DNA of 64,000 nt from Paulinella micropora. Taxonomy: Eukaryota > Cercozoa > Imbricatea > Euglyphida > Paulinellidae. Positions 50,482-63,580 of this stretch are shown here, piece by piece (within the stretch, counting starts at the first letter, position 1; each line of letters starts with the position of its first letter). The notes under the pieces were generated by a model, which made no database searches, was not told where the DNA came from, and saw nothing but the letters and a program-made list of their open reading frames with translations. The position numbers were made by a program, and so were the translations under genes. The DNA lies in the NCBI GenBank assembly GCA_019918135.1, contig WBZZ01001499.1, forward strand, positions 32,501-96,500. The letters run 5' to 3'.

Positions 50482-53400
50482 GTGATGGATGATGAAAAGA
50501 AGCCACCAAACACGCCGCCTACGCAGTTGGTTAGCGACAATGCACAAGATGGTGATGTGGAAATGACCAAGGAAGGGAGGTCTATGCAAGAAGGAGGGCT
50601 GCATCGCGATGGAGGAGGTACCTCTACTGGTGGAGAAGAAGACAAGGGACCTACAGCTCACATGGCTTTTGAAGATGGAGTAATGGGCGGGCAGGACCTG
50701 TATGAAGTCTATCTTGACTGTGGGTCGTCGCAGCACATGATTCCGATAGAAGACGCCCTAAGCAAGATTGGACAGGAGGAGGGGGTGGCAGTGAGAGGGA
50801 TCTCTGGGCTCATCAAAACTGTGGCGATGGGGGATACGTCGTTTACAGGCATGAATGGAGAAGGTGGGCAGCAGGAGGTGGAGATGGGGGAGACCTACGT
50901 CTTACCTACCCTTGATCGTACGCTATTCTCATCTGGTCGCCTACAGCGAACGGGTTACACAATAGTAATGCAAGATGACGAATTCTTCGTGATGAGGAAG
51001 AAGGTAATGGTAGAGGCATGCGAAAAGATTTTGACTGGGAGCTTCGATGCTGATACGTGTCAATACCGATTTCACGTGGCGAACCCACCTGGATGGAGGA
51101 AAGAGAAGAAGGAATGCTCACCGTTCCCCGAATGCAACACTGCGTTTTGGTCTACCAGCATGAAACCAAGTACTACGGTGGACATGAGTGAGATAAATGG
51201 CATATTTCACTTCGGGGAGACGATGGCACGTCAATTCTTGAAGCAAAATGGGCTGACACCGAAGGGAAAGGCGTCTACCCTGAGCTGAGGTGTGATTGCT
51301 TGGCCTGTTCTACCACTAAGATTACTAAGCACTCGTCATTTGAGGGGGCGTCGCTAACGCTATGTGCAAAGACGGGAGAGGACTGGAGTGCAGATGGTAC
51401 CGGTCGTATACCGTTTCCGTTGTACGGCAACACGCCATATTGCCTGTTGTTTGTGGAGAACGTGTCTGGATACCTGAAAGGGCATTTGAACCACACGAGG
51501 GCATCAGACATTGCTGTCAAGCAGCTGGCTGCTGTGAGGGTGTGGTCGAAGACCCAGACGGGGAACGACATGAAACCGTTCCGGACGGACAAAGAGTGGA
51601 TCTCGAATGCGGTGAAAGATTTCCTCAGAAGTGAGGGGATTGAGCCCCGGTTACCCGTTCGTGCGGACCCTAATAAGGATGCGTATGCTGAGGCAGGGAT
51701 TCACATTGTTTTCTCATTGGCAGCTACGTTGCTAACCGCGAGGAGTGTGCCTGTCTACTTCTTACCTCTGGCGGTCGACTATGCTATCTTTCTCATCAAC
51801 ATGCTAGCGAGAGCAGGGGCAAAGATGACGAGGCACGAGATGTTCTACAAAAGGCCAGCTCCACCCTTCTCCATCCTGAAGCCTTTTGGGTGCTTATGTG
51901 TGTACTACAAGGGTGGCAAGAAGGGCCAAGAGAAGGGAGTGCCAGGAGTGTTCATGGGGGTGAGCACAGAGGAGTCAGCCTATAAGGTGTGGAGTTACTA
52001 CAAAGGTAAGCTGGTGACGACGGCGGACATGGTCGTCAGGGACTCTACTGTACATGGCTGGCCTGCTCTCTACCCACGGGGCAAGATGGCATCGTCACTG
52101 CAACACAGCTTCCAAACTGCCAACCCAGTTCGAGAGAAGGGGGCCGAAAAGGGCGAAAAACCCGGTGCATTTTTTACTGCAAGTGAACAGCGACTGTTAG
52201 ACAAATTGCTGGAAGTGGTAACTGGTGAAGATAAAAATGATACCGGGGAAGAGGGGTGCATAGTGGAAGACGTGGCGGACGGACCGGAAGTGTTTTCTGC
52301 ACGTGATGGTGTTCCAACTGACGAAGCTGGGGTTGTGGAGCTGGTGGTCGTTGGGGACGAGGGGTCGAGTAGTGGTCGTGCCAGAAAGGTGGGAGCAGGG
52401 GCTACCGATGGGAAGGTCGGAAGGGCAGCTGCTGGTGCACCTTTGCCTCGTTCAGGAGCATTGCAGGGTCGTGCTGGAGCGGACCAGAAGAGAGATGCAA
52501 GGGGGGTGCCAGTGGTGTGGACAGGTAACATCATTGACACATCCAACATAGTTGCAGGGGTGAGGAGCAGGAAGCCAACGAAGCCAACTAACTTCCGCTC
52601 TGGTGCATACTTGGTGACGGTCCCGATTCCTCATCGAGATGCTACTGCCTCAGGCAAATTTAACGACTCAAGGTTCAAGGACATCGACAAGCACCTCAGG
52701 TTGGGTGCTATCGTGGAGCGTCATGTGTCAGAGAAGCCTCCGGGGCAACCACTGGTCCCAACAAGGTTTGTCGACTTTGAAAAGCGAGAGACGGTCGATG
52801 GTCCGGTAGTGGATACAAAGTCAAGGATTGCTGGCATTGGTTTCCGACAACCGGCGTGGCAGTACGATAGAGTGGATCTACCGACGTGTAGAGTTGAGTT
52901 GGTGTGGTCTACGTGTGCTCTTGTGGTATTGCAGGACCTTGATATATTTGGAATGGACGAGGAGAGTGCGTTCCCGCAGGTAAAGTTGCGGGTACCGGTG
53001 TGGCTGCAACCTCCGGCTGGATACGCGCCACCTAATGTGGTATGGGAAGCTCTTGGGGGGGTCAACGGTTTGAAGCCCTCTGGCCACATTTATTGGAACG
53101 ACCGAGTGGTTCCGACTCAGAAGAAGATGGGCTTCGTGCAGAGCATCCTGGAGCTGGTCATGTTCGGAAGGATTGATCCTGAGACGAAGAAGACTGAAGT
53201 ATTGACGTACCATGTCGATGATAACATTCATGCTGCAGCGTCTAAGGCAAGCCGAAAGGAATATGTGGAGAAGCTCAACGAGGAGTGGGGGAACGTGAAG
53301 GATCTAGGCCCGGTCAAACAGTTCCTCTCGCTTGAGTTTGAGGTTAGTAGGAAGGGTGGAGAATACACCGTATCTATCTACCAACGCGAGTATACGGAGA

Positions 53401-54060
53401 CGTTGATGGCAAGGTTCAAGAGGAGCGACGGGCGTCCATGGATGCAGGCCAAGACGCCGTGGTTGCCGGAGGGATCGAAGATGGTGCCGGCGCTGGGGGA
53501 GTACTCGCCACAGGAGATTGTAGGGAGTTACATCTACTTGAAAGCGAGTTGCCCGGAGTCGGTTCTTCCGTTGAGTTACCTGGCTGAGCATCAGTCCGAC
53601 AGGAGCAAGTTCGATTATCGAGCGGCGGAGCAGCTATTGCGCTATTTCCTGTTCGTCAAGAACAGGGGTGTTAAGTTCTCGTCGAATGGCAACCGTACGC
53701 CGGAGGCGGACTCAGATTCGTCCTTAGGAAATGGAAGTCGCATGTACTCGCGAACAGGGGGTGTGGTGTTCCTGGCGGATGGGCCTGTGATGGTGAGGGC
53801 TTCCAATCAGAAGCATTTGGCCACAGGCACGCAAGAGAGTGAAACCTATGCGGCTTCGGAGGTGTGATCTTGAGTCGGTGCGTAATATGATTCGGGCTCT
53901 GCCTTGGTCGGATGAAAACCCATTGAAAGACGAGTTGATGGCGACGCCGACCCTCAATGTCGACAATCAGGCTACGGTGTGTACTGCGCCGGAATTCAAG
54001 TTGCGTAGGTGGGGTGGGTTTGCATCGCTATTTACCAGTCATTCACGGCGTGAAAAACCT
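50482..54060 (+). pseudogene. pol: Copia pol: protease, integrase, RT, RNase H
   Basis: The protease shows VYLDCGSSQHMIPIED. Integrase C-terminal landmarks are FYKRPAPPFSILKPFGCLC and GVFMGVSTEESAYKVW. The RT has LDIFGMDEESAFPQVKL (motif A region) and LTYHVDDNI (YxDD-type box). RNase H has TGTQESETYAASEV and LNVDNQAT. The fossil is broken, with several interruptions. Confidence 0.85.
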
Positions 54061-54091
54061 TGAAATTTCAGGAAATCACCCACCCCACCTA
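54006..54091. repeat. 14-bp perfect inverted repeat
   Basis: TAGGTGGGGTGGGT (54006-54019) pairs with ACCCACCCCACCTA (54078-54091) across ~58 bases at the right end of copia element 1. It is a foldback whose role is unknown. Confidence 0.7.
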
Positions 54092-54139
54092 GCGACACTC
54101 CACCACACTGCACCTTCCACTGGTTTTTTACACGTTACT

Positions 54140-54244
54140 TCCTATCTATCTATCCGAGGCTATCTATCTATCTATCTGACTATCTATCTATCTAGCTAGC
54201 TATCCGAGGCTATCTATCTATCTATTACTAGTCAGTATAGACTG

Positions 54245-54311
<67 letters not shown>

Positions 54312-54360
54312 ATTCTACTAATCTACCTATCTATCTATATATATACCTTCCTACCTATCT
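54140..54360. repeat. (CTAT)n microsatellites
   Basis: Several CTAT/GATA-type arrays with CCGAGG interruptions and CTAC variants at the end. Confidence 0.95.
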
Positions 54361-54835
54361 ATGCCGGATTTCACTCGAATTATACAGTGGCAAGGATTTC
54401 AGCAGACTGATGCCGGATTCATTAATAATAAACCTAATGTTTACCTGTTCATGATGTCTTAATATTGATATTAATGCTTATTATTGCACTTGGGAGGAAA
54501 AAAAAAAAAACCTATAATATTAATATTTCTATATATCAATATTCTTTATTACAATATGTCATCGATGTCACTTTTTCTGTAATATTATTATAATAGTAAT
54601 TATGACTTGAATATTAATAATATATGTTGCTGATGTTGTTGTCATAATTAATAATAGCATGTTGAAGGAATGCTTCCTTGTAATCAAACTTGAACTTGAT
54701 ATTATATACTATAATAATATTTACATCATAGTAGAAATACAATATGAATGATTTTTTTTTTGCCACATTAATAACGAATTTGAATTATCAAAAAACTCTT
54801 GCTTTTCTTAATTTATTAATTTTTCCAATTGGAAT
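54361..54835. other. AT-rich spacer, no gene seen
   Basis: Non-coding AT-rich DNA; a short A-run near 54500. Nothing recognisable. Confidence 0.5.
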
Positions 54836-54973
54836 GCATGCACACACACACACAAACACAGCACAAACAAACAAAAACACACACACACACACACTTGTCC
54901 TCTCTTCCTCTCCCTCCCTCCCTCTCTCTCTCTCGTTTTTTTTTTGTTTGTTTGTTTGTTTGTTTGTCTCAGG

Positions 54974-55024
<51 letters not shown>

Positions 55025-55237
55025 TTTTTGTTTGTTTGTTTGTTTGTTTGTTTGTCTCAGGCTACTACTACTACTACTACTACTCTTTTTATTTAAAGTA
55101 TTTACGTTTTTATTTATTCACATACATACATACATACATACATATGTACATATGTACATACATACATACATACATACATACATACATACACATATACATA
55201 GATACATACATACATACATACATACGATAAATACAGG

Positions 55238-55273
<36 letters not shown>

Positions 55274-55561
55274 TTCTTTTTATCTTATGTATTTACGTAT
55301 TTATTTATTCACATACATTCATACATACATAAGTACATACATGCATACATACATACATACATACCTACAAGACAATAAAAACAAACATAAACACATACAC
55401 ACACGCCTTCTCTCTACCTACCTACACACCTACCTTCTCTCTACCTACCTACCTACCTACCTTCTCTCTACCTACCTACCTGCCTACCTACGTACCTACC
55501 TACGTACCTATACTATTCTATCCTATCCTATCCTATCCTATCTATCTATCTACCTATCTAC

Positions 55562-55605
<44 letters not shown>

Positions 55606-55649
55606 TTATCTGTCTGTCTGTCTGTCTATCTATCTACCTACCTACCTAC

Positions 55650-55681
<32 letters not shown>

Positions 55682-55915
55682 TAATATCTATCTATCTTAC
55701 TCTCATACACACACACCCCTTCTCTCTACCTAGATACACACCTTTCTTCTCTCTACCTTCCTACCTACGTACCTATCCTATCCTATACTATCCTACCTAC
55801 CTATCTATCTATCCATCTATCTATCTATCTATCTGTCTATCTATCTATCTATCTATCTGTCTGTCTGTCTATCTATCTTCCTGTTCCCTCAGGGTGCCCT
55901 TTCTCGCTTGTTGAG
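54836..55915. repeat. Compound microsatellite block
   Basis: In order: (CA)n ~54840-54893, (TTTG)n and (CTA)n ~54943-55084 in a duplicated TTTG-TCTCAGG-CTA module, (CATA)n ~55121-55225, (CTA)n 55236-55272, (CATA)n again, then CTAC/CTAT/CTGT arrays ~55420-55880. Long translated frames here are artefacts. Confidence 0.9.
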
Positions 55916-55951
55916 CCCGGAATAAAACCCACAGTGCTCTGTCGGTTTATA

Positions 55952-58900
55952 CTAGACTGTCGAACAGTCTGCGGACATCTCGGGATGCTCTAGTTCTCCG
56001 ACGGGTCTGATCCTATCTATCCGATACTTTCTAATTTCGCTATCTAACATCTTTTCTACCTGACCGTCGTCAAAGACTACGAAGTGACTGGGCTTAGGCA
56101 TCTTACGGACTTTAAGTCTCTCTCCCTTCTCGCATGGTTCTAAGACTTTTCCTTCTCTCTTAACTGACTGCCAGTTGTCTCCATATTCTTCCTTTGCCCA
56201 TTCTTCTCCGAAAGCTACTCCCGGCACACTAACTCTCTCTCTCTCTCTCCTGTCAATGTATCTGCTTTACTGCTGCCTTCTTTTCTGGAGGTGGTTGTGT
56301 AACTGGTGTCCTAGCCTTTGCTTCTCGTTTCCCTCTCACTATGTTAGCTGATGTGATTTTGTCACTTTGCTCCCAAGTGAGGCCCTTTGTGGGCGCGTCT
56401 CCCTCTACGTACCTCCTATTAGGGTGATCTGCTTCGGGGCTTTGCGCCTCTAACGATGTGACGGGTGTTACCCCATCATCCTTGTTGTCAGCTAGTTCTA
56501 CCTTCGACTCTGATGGAAGACCGGAATCTGGACGGTGAATGTCTTTTTCTTCCTGTAACTTCTCATGTTTGTCTAACTCCCCCTCATCTTTATGTTCGGG
56601 TTCGTCTAACGGCTGTTCTAGCTGGACGGTGTCATTACTCTCCCCCTCAGATTCCTCGTCGTCCTATCTAACTTCTCTGGGTGGGTGAGCATCCTTGCCA
56701 ACTACATTGTGATTAAAGCGTACATTATGCACATTTGTGATGATTTTTCGACCATCCCAAACTCGGTATAGTTCCTTGAATACATCATATCCAAGTAACA
56801 TTACACGCTTTCCCCTATAGTTGCCTTTGCCTACCTGCTTTCCTATGTACATTACACCTAAACATCCTATAGGCTTAAGTTGTCGGATAGCTGGCTTGTA
56901 GCCCAGACATTGCTCAAAAGGTGAGATTCCTTTCCTAGGCCCTGTCGTGGCTGGTAGAATGTTGTGCAATGTTGTGGCTGTGTGTTCCGTTTCCGCCCAA
57001 AATTGGGGTGGTAAATTAGCCTCGTATCGCATGGCCCGGGCTGGTCCTGCTATGATGTCGTGACCTTCTCAGCTATAGGATTGCCATCTTTATCACCTGG
57101 AGCACTAGTCTTCCAAATAAATTGTAGAGGTTTCCACCACTCTATAATCTCAGTTGGGACATCGAACTCGTTGTCGCAAGTGATCTGTCTGACTTTCTTC
57201 CTGTCTGCCTCTCAAACCATGCTACCGCTTGCTTCAAACAATCTACAAACTCGTTCTTGTATCGTAGATAATAATCTTTGATGTACCCCGAGTAATCGTC
57301 TGTAACGCAAAATTTATAGTACTTACCGTGAATTGACATTACCGCCCAAGGTCCGGAAGTATCTATGTGCAAAATCTCACAAGGGTAACTCGCTCTCCTA
57401 ATTCTATTAACCTTAAATCTGGGTAACACTTTAGCTTTTCCCATCATACAGGCTTCACAAAATCTAACACTATCCTCGCTTTTCCCATCATACAGGCTTC
57501 ACAAAATCTAACACTATCCTCGCTTCCTGTCACTTTTCTTCCCATTGCCTTGCCTAATGCATAGGTCTTTGGTAAAGCTTTATGCCCACTACACTGATGT
57601 ATGACATAAATGTCGACGGGCTTACCCTTCTTACCTTTCTCAGGATACAATTGGCGTATGAAACGCTGCCTCTAGCTTCCTCGTTCTCACTTACTCTCGC
57701 TTGCTTGCTCTCACTTTCTCTCTCTTTGGGGATTCCCGCCCCGCTTACCCCGTCTTATTCTTCTTCTCTTTCACTTTGGGGTTGTAACGCTCATTTATGT
57801 TGAGGGGCTTGTCTTTCTCATTGTCCCAGCGATAGAGCATGCCAGGCGTAAGTCTCCCCCTCACGATCACGTCACTCTCTTTAATTCTTATGGGGTGCTT
57901 TAGGATTAGTAGTTGCCCGTTCTGGTGAATGATAGATCTGTGGTGGTTGTGGTCCATGTTTCCAGTAGACATAATGTTGACTGGCACCCTGTTGTCCAAC
58001 AACATATCTTTCTTTACCAAAACTGGCTTTCCTGATCCATTTATTCTTGTCAACCTCGCTTCCCCCATGTTTCGCACCACACTCTGTCCATTTCCGGTGA
58101 CTAAGCTAACGGGTTCAATCTCTCGGACGTTGTGTAAGATGTGCGGTCTACATGCTATATCCCTGGACGATCCGCTGTCTTGAACTATCATCTTTTTCTT
58201 GCGTCCTACCGTCTCGCTATCGTCTACCATGAGATTTTGATCTTCCTCTTCATCCTCCTCCTCACTCCCTTTCCCTTGAGCTTTGTTCTTTCTTCTCTTC
58301 TCAAATCTCTCCTCATACATCCAATCAAGCTCTTCTCGTGCCTCGCAATACGATTTAAAGCTTATGGGAATTCCTGACCTCATCTCCTCGGAGGTTCTGG
58401 AGTGTTCTAGGTTCTCTGGGTCAAACTCCTCATCATCCTCCTCCATGTCTGAGTGTCCGTCTATCTCCCGTCTCTTCCTATCAAACTCCCTCTTTCTCGC
58501 TGCTGCCTGTTCTGGACTGAAGAACTTGTATGCATCTCCTGAGTGTAACTTCCGCAAAAGTGCGTTCAGTGTAACCCCTCTCGCTTCTACCTAATGCCAA
58601 ATCTTCATAAGGTGGGGCATCGATCGTACGATGAAAAGAGCAAATTGATTGTCGTGGTTCTTAGCTAAGTCGAGTATTCCATAGTCTATTATTCCTAACA
58701 GCTCCGTGTAAAACTCGTTCTCTTTGCCGTCCGGGTCGTAACACAAACCCTCTTTCACTACTATCTTTTCTGCTCCCTTCGTTAACGCATATAGCAACCT
58801 AGCTATTTCCGTCTTCTCAGGTCTTGGATGTCCTTCACTGTGTCTGAACTCACACTCCCACTTAGCTCTTTCCTTAGCCTTTGCACTCTGAGTGGTTCTT

Positions 58901-59700
58901 GCTGCTCTCTTCTCTATGACTGTCTCTCTTGTGATTTGTGGTGTGCCTGCTGCATGCTTCAGAAATACTTCGTTCACTGCCCAAAACACATCTGTCAACA
59001 GTCCATCTGCCTCTGCTACTCTCTCTCCTTCCTTCTTTGTCATCATCACAACATCTCCCATTTCATCATCCAAAACACACAGGTTGTTCAGCTGTTCACT
59101 TATTCTCTTAAAGTCTTCAAAGCTTATTACCTTTCTGTGTTCTGTGCCTCTTTTACTGCTCTTCCCCACAGGTGTTTCATGTGTGTGTGTGTCTCGCTTG
59201 TCTGCTCTGTCTGTAACTCTACACTGTTTCCTACTCTATCCAAAGGAGACGGACCTTGTGATAGTAGCGATGGTGGCCAAGGCTAGCCCTCACTTATCCC
59301 TCCTACGCGCTCATCAGCCTCATCAAATGCCATCTCTTTTCCAGCTCTAGTCCCGCCGGTCCTCGCCTCTTTCCCTGGCAAAACAGCACCATTCCGTGAA
59401 TCTGCACTAACTTCTTTCTTACCGGGTTTTTCGACATTTTCCTTGTCTTTTTCTCCGATATTTGCGGGACTTAACGAGTTTTTCTTCACGGGTTTTGCCG
59501 TATCTTTTTGCGAGATTTGCTGTGCACTCGCCCCCTTTCCCTCCCTCTCTCTCAGTATGCTCATCATCTCACTCTCAGATGAATAATCACGGGAAGGGGG
59601 TGGGCGACGTGAAGGGTCTTGTGCTAGGTCAATGTCAGGGAATAGTGGGTCTTGACGGGCATGATAACCAGATAAGTCTGCATACACTAGCCTCTTTGCT
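55952..59700 (-). pseudogene. pol: Copia 2 pol: protease and integrase
   Basis: The protease motif is MIVQDSGSSRDIACRP. The pre-integrase zinc domain is VIHQCSGHKALPK ... FCEACMMGKA (HHCC). The integrase has ILHIDTSGPWAVMSIHGKYY and VTDDYSGYIKDYYLRYKNEF, then NLPPQFWAETEHTATTLHNI and ISPFEQCLGYKPAIRQLKPI. A ~190-residue stretch at 58591-59169, between the gag zinc knuckle and the protease, is not recognised. The fossil is broken in several places. Confidence 0.8.
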
Positions 59701-59787
59701 GCCTCACCCGCCTTGCCCCAACTCCCCCCTGTCCAAACTTAACTCCACACTGTTCTCCCTTCCAGTTCAGCCCAGTACAACGAGTGG

Positions 59788-61695
59788 TTAGTGGGCCTGT
59801 GGTGTGGCTCTTAGGAGTGAGTTAGTGGGACGTGGTGTTTCGTTCTTTGATTGTCTTGAGTTCTGAGGGGGTGTGGGCGTCGGTTTCTCACTTTTCCGTT
59901 TCTCTTTCTCTTTCACTTGCGAGGGTTTTGGTTGCAATGGTGAGGGTTGCACACGTTGTGTGTCTCGTGAGGTTGTGAGGGCAGGAGTGGTTGTTGTAGA
60001 GGTGTCGGGGTGTTGAGCACTAGTGAGAGTGCGAGGTGGAGGGTTGTGGTGTCTGTCTCGGAGTGTGTTTCGAGCCAATGGAGCACTCGACAGCTCCCCC
60101 CCCCCCCCCCCCCCCCCACGGGCTCTTGCGGGTTGATCTAAGGGTTTGTTGTCACTTTGCTCCTTTGGGTGCTCACTATCCTCCTCGCCCTCTTGCTCTG
60201 CTTCACGAGCAATAATGCTTTCCCCACTTTCTATGTTTCCATCCATTGCTTCTTCTGCACCCTCCATCATGACTAGCCCATACTCATCTTCTTCTGAGCT
60301 GTCTTCCCCTTCAGATTTGTCTCCTTCTTCCTCCTCACCCTCCTCTCCAACTTCACCCATCATAAGAGTGACTCCTTTGGCTCCTTTCTTTTTAAACTTG
60401 CCACTCTTGTCTCTTTGCTTTCCTTTTGTGGAGTTAGAGTGAGCTGACTTTGGACTAGTTCGTTTGGGGCTTGACTTCTGTTTGGGGCAAAAACGCTTTG
60501 TGTGTCCACTCTGGTAGCAGTTATAGCATGTCGCTGTCAGCCACCATTCCTGCTCTGAACTATCACTACCATTCTTGTTGCCCTTGCCCTTCCCGTTTTT
60601 AGTCCATTTCTTGTTCTTCTCTCTTTTCTCCCTTCTCTCCTCCCTCTCCCTCTCCAAACAGTAGATTCGCTCCCTTACCCTCTCTCTTCCTCTCTTCTCC
60701 TTCCTACGTTCCTTTCTCAGTCTCTTCTGCTTCGCTTCCCACAACACGTAAATTTCTCTTGCCGACTCTACCATATCATCATGTGTTGGCCTGCTCGCTG
60801 CTGCTAATCTATAATGATCGATGAGGTAAGCGGGCCCATAGGCCTCATGCTCTGCTAGCTTCTCTAACAACCCATTTACTGCTTCCTTTGGCTCAAATGG
60901 CTTTCCTCTCAGAGCTTCTAGCCAGTTCTTCTGCAGTAGATGTTGTATTAGATACTCATCCATATCCTCTGTCGGTCTCGGTCTCATCTCTTTAAATGCT
61001 TTCTCCTCTATGTATCTCGCCGCACCACTTAGATTACCGTATTTCGCTTAGACAATGCCGACTTTCTCAAACGGGCAATGAACGTTTTTACTGCGAAGAA
61101 ATTGAACCACCTTGGATTCCGAGAATGCTGTTGTTACGAGAAGTTGGAACATCCTGCAGCGATGCAGGTACTGCATTTCTTCTCTGTATCTTTTCTTCCT
61201 CAGCAAATACACATCCTCGTTGGTTCTTGTCATCTGTCTTTTCTTCTTTCTGTACGCCCTATCCTCCCAAGCTTTCTTCTCTTCTTTTGAGAGGTCTTTC
61301 CAGTTGGCAGGTTTCTCTTGCTGTGTCTTCGAGTCTTGTGGTGTTTGGCTACTTCTCTGTCTCTGTTGTCGTGTTTGTTGTGTCTCTGTTTCATCTTCTT
61401 CGTCGTCTGATCCTTCCGGTGTGTCTACCTCGTGTGGTTCTCTCGGTTCTTCCATTTCTTCTGCTTTTCTCATCCTGTCTCTATCAAAACCATACTTTGT
61501 TCTTGCCGCTTTATGGTCTTTGAAAGCATCATGAAACATATCCCCGAGTGTTGTGCTAATCCCGTAGGCATACTCCTCTATCTGGTAATAGCAACTCTGT
61601 AAATCCTTTTTATTTCCGCTAAACACCGGAGTGTGAGACATCAATTGTCTCATGCTGATCGCATGGTGCCGAAATTCGTTTCCCAAGCGGCTCAT
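59788..61695 (-). pseudogene. gag: Copia 2 gag
   Basis: N-terminus MSRLGNEFRHHAISMRQLMS, then TPVFSGNKKDLQSCYYQIEE, as in a copia gag capsid start. A long Arg/Glu-rich charged region precedes the zinc knuckle CYNCYQSGHTKRFC. An acidic and Pro/Thr-rich tail follows, with a G/C-run near 60097-60117. It is broken (about one interruption). Confidence 0.75.
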
Positions 61696-61775
61696 AACCG
61701 TTGATTAGGTAATACCCGGTCACTCACGGACCTAATACCTTAGACGCCGGTTTGCTGAGAGACTCCGTTAGCAGC

Positions 61776-61792
61776 CACGATACCAATCGACA
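61776..61792 (-). other. Copia primer-binding-site candidate
   Basis: On the - strand the sequence TGGTATCGTGGCTGC resembles the TGGTATCAGAGC site complementary to initiator tRNA-Met used by many copia elements. It lies about 80-95 bases before the gag ATG at 61695, so an LTR would lie at higher coordinates. Confidence 0.45.
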
Positions 61793-63290
61793 CTTTTAAT
61801 CCGCACGTATATAGCAGAACTGACAAACTCAAAGGTAATAATGAAACTGAAATAAAGTCCGCACGACTGTAATTATTACACAATGGTTATTGTCCGATTC
61901 TGAATGCCAATATGACCGTTACGTCCGTTACAATTATTAACTAGAATTATACGGATAAATTACTTACCAGTCACAAAGTAATCACTAAAAGTAAAACGTA
62001 ATTGTCCTACCAACGATTGAATCAGCAAAAAAATTACGGCCCCCGCCCGACCTGTCTTTTTCCGAATTTTTTTCCACACGTAATGGTGCCAGCTTTTTTT
62101 CACAACTTCAATTACAGATTTCTCAAAAACTACTAAAGATAAGCATATGCTCACCATAGTGAAATGATGATATTTCAAGAAATACATATGATATGAGGAA
62201 TCCTATGCGTAAATAATAAATTCAAAAAAATCATGAGTCAAAGTGTGGCCCCTGACTAAGGATTTTTTCCTTATGTTGAAATTACATATGACACTGCTGT
62301 CATTTGATCTCAAAATACTTCCCGGCGAGAACAGGGAAGGTACCAAACGACGCTGTGATTGTCAATTTCAGTTTATTTACTACTTTTTCTTGACAGACTA
62401 CTTGTCCCTTTCGAAACAATGCAAATTCTGAGAAATATTAATAACAAGAATAATTCAATAGCTATCACAAGTTTTGTAGCGGTTGGAGTTGTTCAAGTCA
62501 GTCTGGAAAAATAAAGTAAAAAAGGTGAAAGCCGAATGCCACTTTACCTGCTGTGTTGCCTATTTTACCTATTAATATCGATAATTATGACTGTGGACCG
62601 GAAAAAGCGGTTAAAGGATATAAAGTTTCAAATATGTGGAAAAAAGGCAATAGTCAACATTTTTAGAAATTGATCTGTTAACGGCAGTTGAAAACGTAAC
62701 AACTACAAGTTATGACAGTTGATAAATATTAATAAGTAACGGAACTAAAAATAGAAGTGTAAACTTGAATTAAAAACTTGAAGAAAGTTTAAGATAATAT
62801 TAATGTTTCGGTCCGGTACGTTATTCATTCGGATATTATCCTTAAAACGGTTACTACATTTGCTACAAAAGGTTCGGGTCAACGCTATTAATGTGGGAGG
62901 TTAATAAATAAGGATGCCACAGCTTTGTGTAACTTACATCCTAACAACCTTCCCCACTCCGGTAAACGGTTACGTGTAAAATATATAGGATTTAAGGCCC
63001 TATGGGGTCCAAGCTTCCAAGCTTCCCCCATACCCTTTATCCTAATACAACATTAAAACCGGAAGTTTTCTTCAAAACCGGAAATGTAATAAGAATTCAT
63101 CTTAATATACATTTAATAACAAGGAATCAATTCCACGAGTGAATTCCCGTAAAAACTAAAAGCAAAATGACGATGTAGTATACCGTGAGTGTTACATAGT
63201 GTTACAAATGACAATTGAAAATAATAACGATGTTGTATACCGTGGGTGTTACATAGTATTACAAAATTGACAATAATTCAGTGAAATTTT
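61793..63290. other. AT-rich non-coding, possible copia LTR at its left
   Basis: No ORF is supported. A 45-bp direct duplication (63170-63212 and 63228-63272, GTATACCGTG-GTGTTACATAG type) is present, and a short CCAAGCTT repeat near 63008-63025. Confidence 0.45.
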
Positions 63291-63374
63291 TGTTTGAGCT
63301 TGTCGACCTGTGAGCCAGTTGCAGTAAATGATAACCCAAAGAAGGCAGTCGGAATTACAAGTTATGACTTGTCG

Positions 63375-63580
63375 TTAAAGTGGACAAAAGCTGATGCGCA
63401 TTGTTTTTTCAAATTCCCAAGAGTTTTGTTGGCAATTTTCACAGTTAAAGTGGACGAAAGCGGATGTGGATCGTTCTGTCAAATTCCCAAGAGTTTTGTT
63501 GGCAATTTGCATGGTTTGAAGTGGACAAAAGCGGATGTGGATTATCTTTTCAAATTCCCACGAGCTCCGTGGCAATTTTC
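63375..63580 (+). repeat. ~70-bp tandem repeat, three units
   Basis: Units start AAAGTGGACAAAAGC and contain TTCAAATTCCCAAGAG-type and GTTTTGTTGGCAATTT blocks. Confidence 0.85.

Larger units (their letters stand above)
47950..54060 (+). mobile_element. Ty1/copia element 1
   Basis: Parts in order: leader or 5' LTR candidate, gag (48265-50388), protease, integrase, reverse transcriptase and RNase H. The order integrase before RT defines copia. The element is broken (several interruptions) and no 3' LTR is visible; its right end meets a foldback and microsatellite DNA. Confidence 0.85.
55950..61800 (-). mobile_element. Ty1/copia element 2, without visible RT
   Basis: On the - strand: primer-site-like sequence near 61780, gag (61695 down to 59788), a charged spacer, protease, pre-integrase zinc domain, integrase and the connector that precedes RT. 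It stops at ~55950 against microsatellite DNA. It is broken (about seven interruptions) and tail-to-tail with copia element 1. Confidence 0.8.

Noticed and set aside
54744-55733. + strand frame of 329 codons
   Set aside because: Consists of translated (CTA), (CATA) and (CTAT) arrays.
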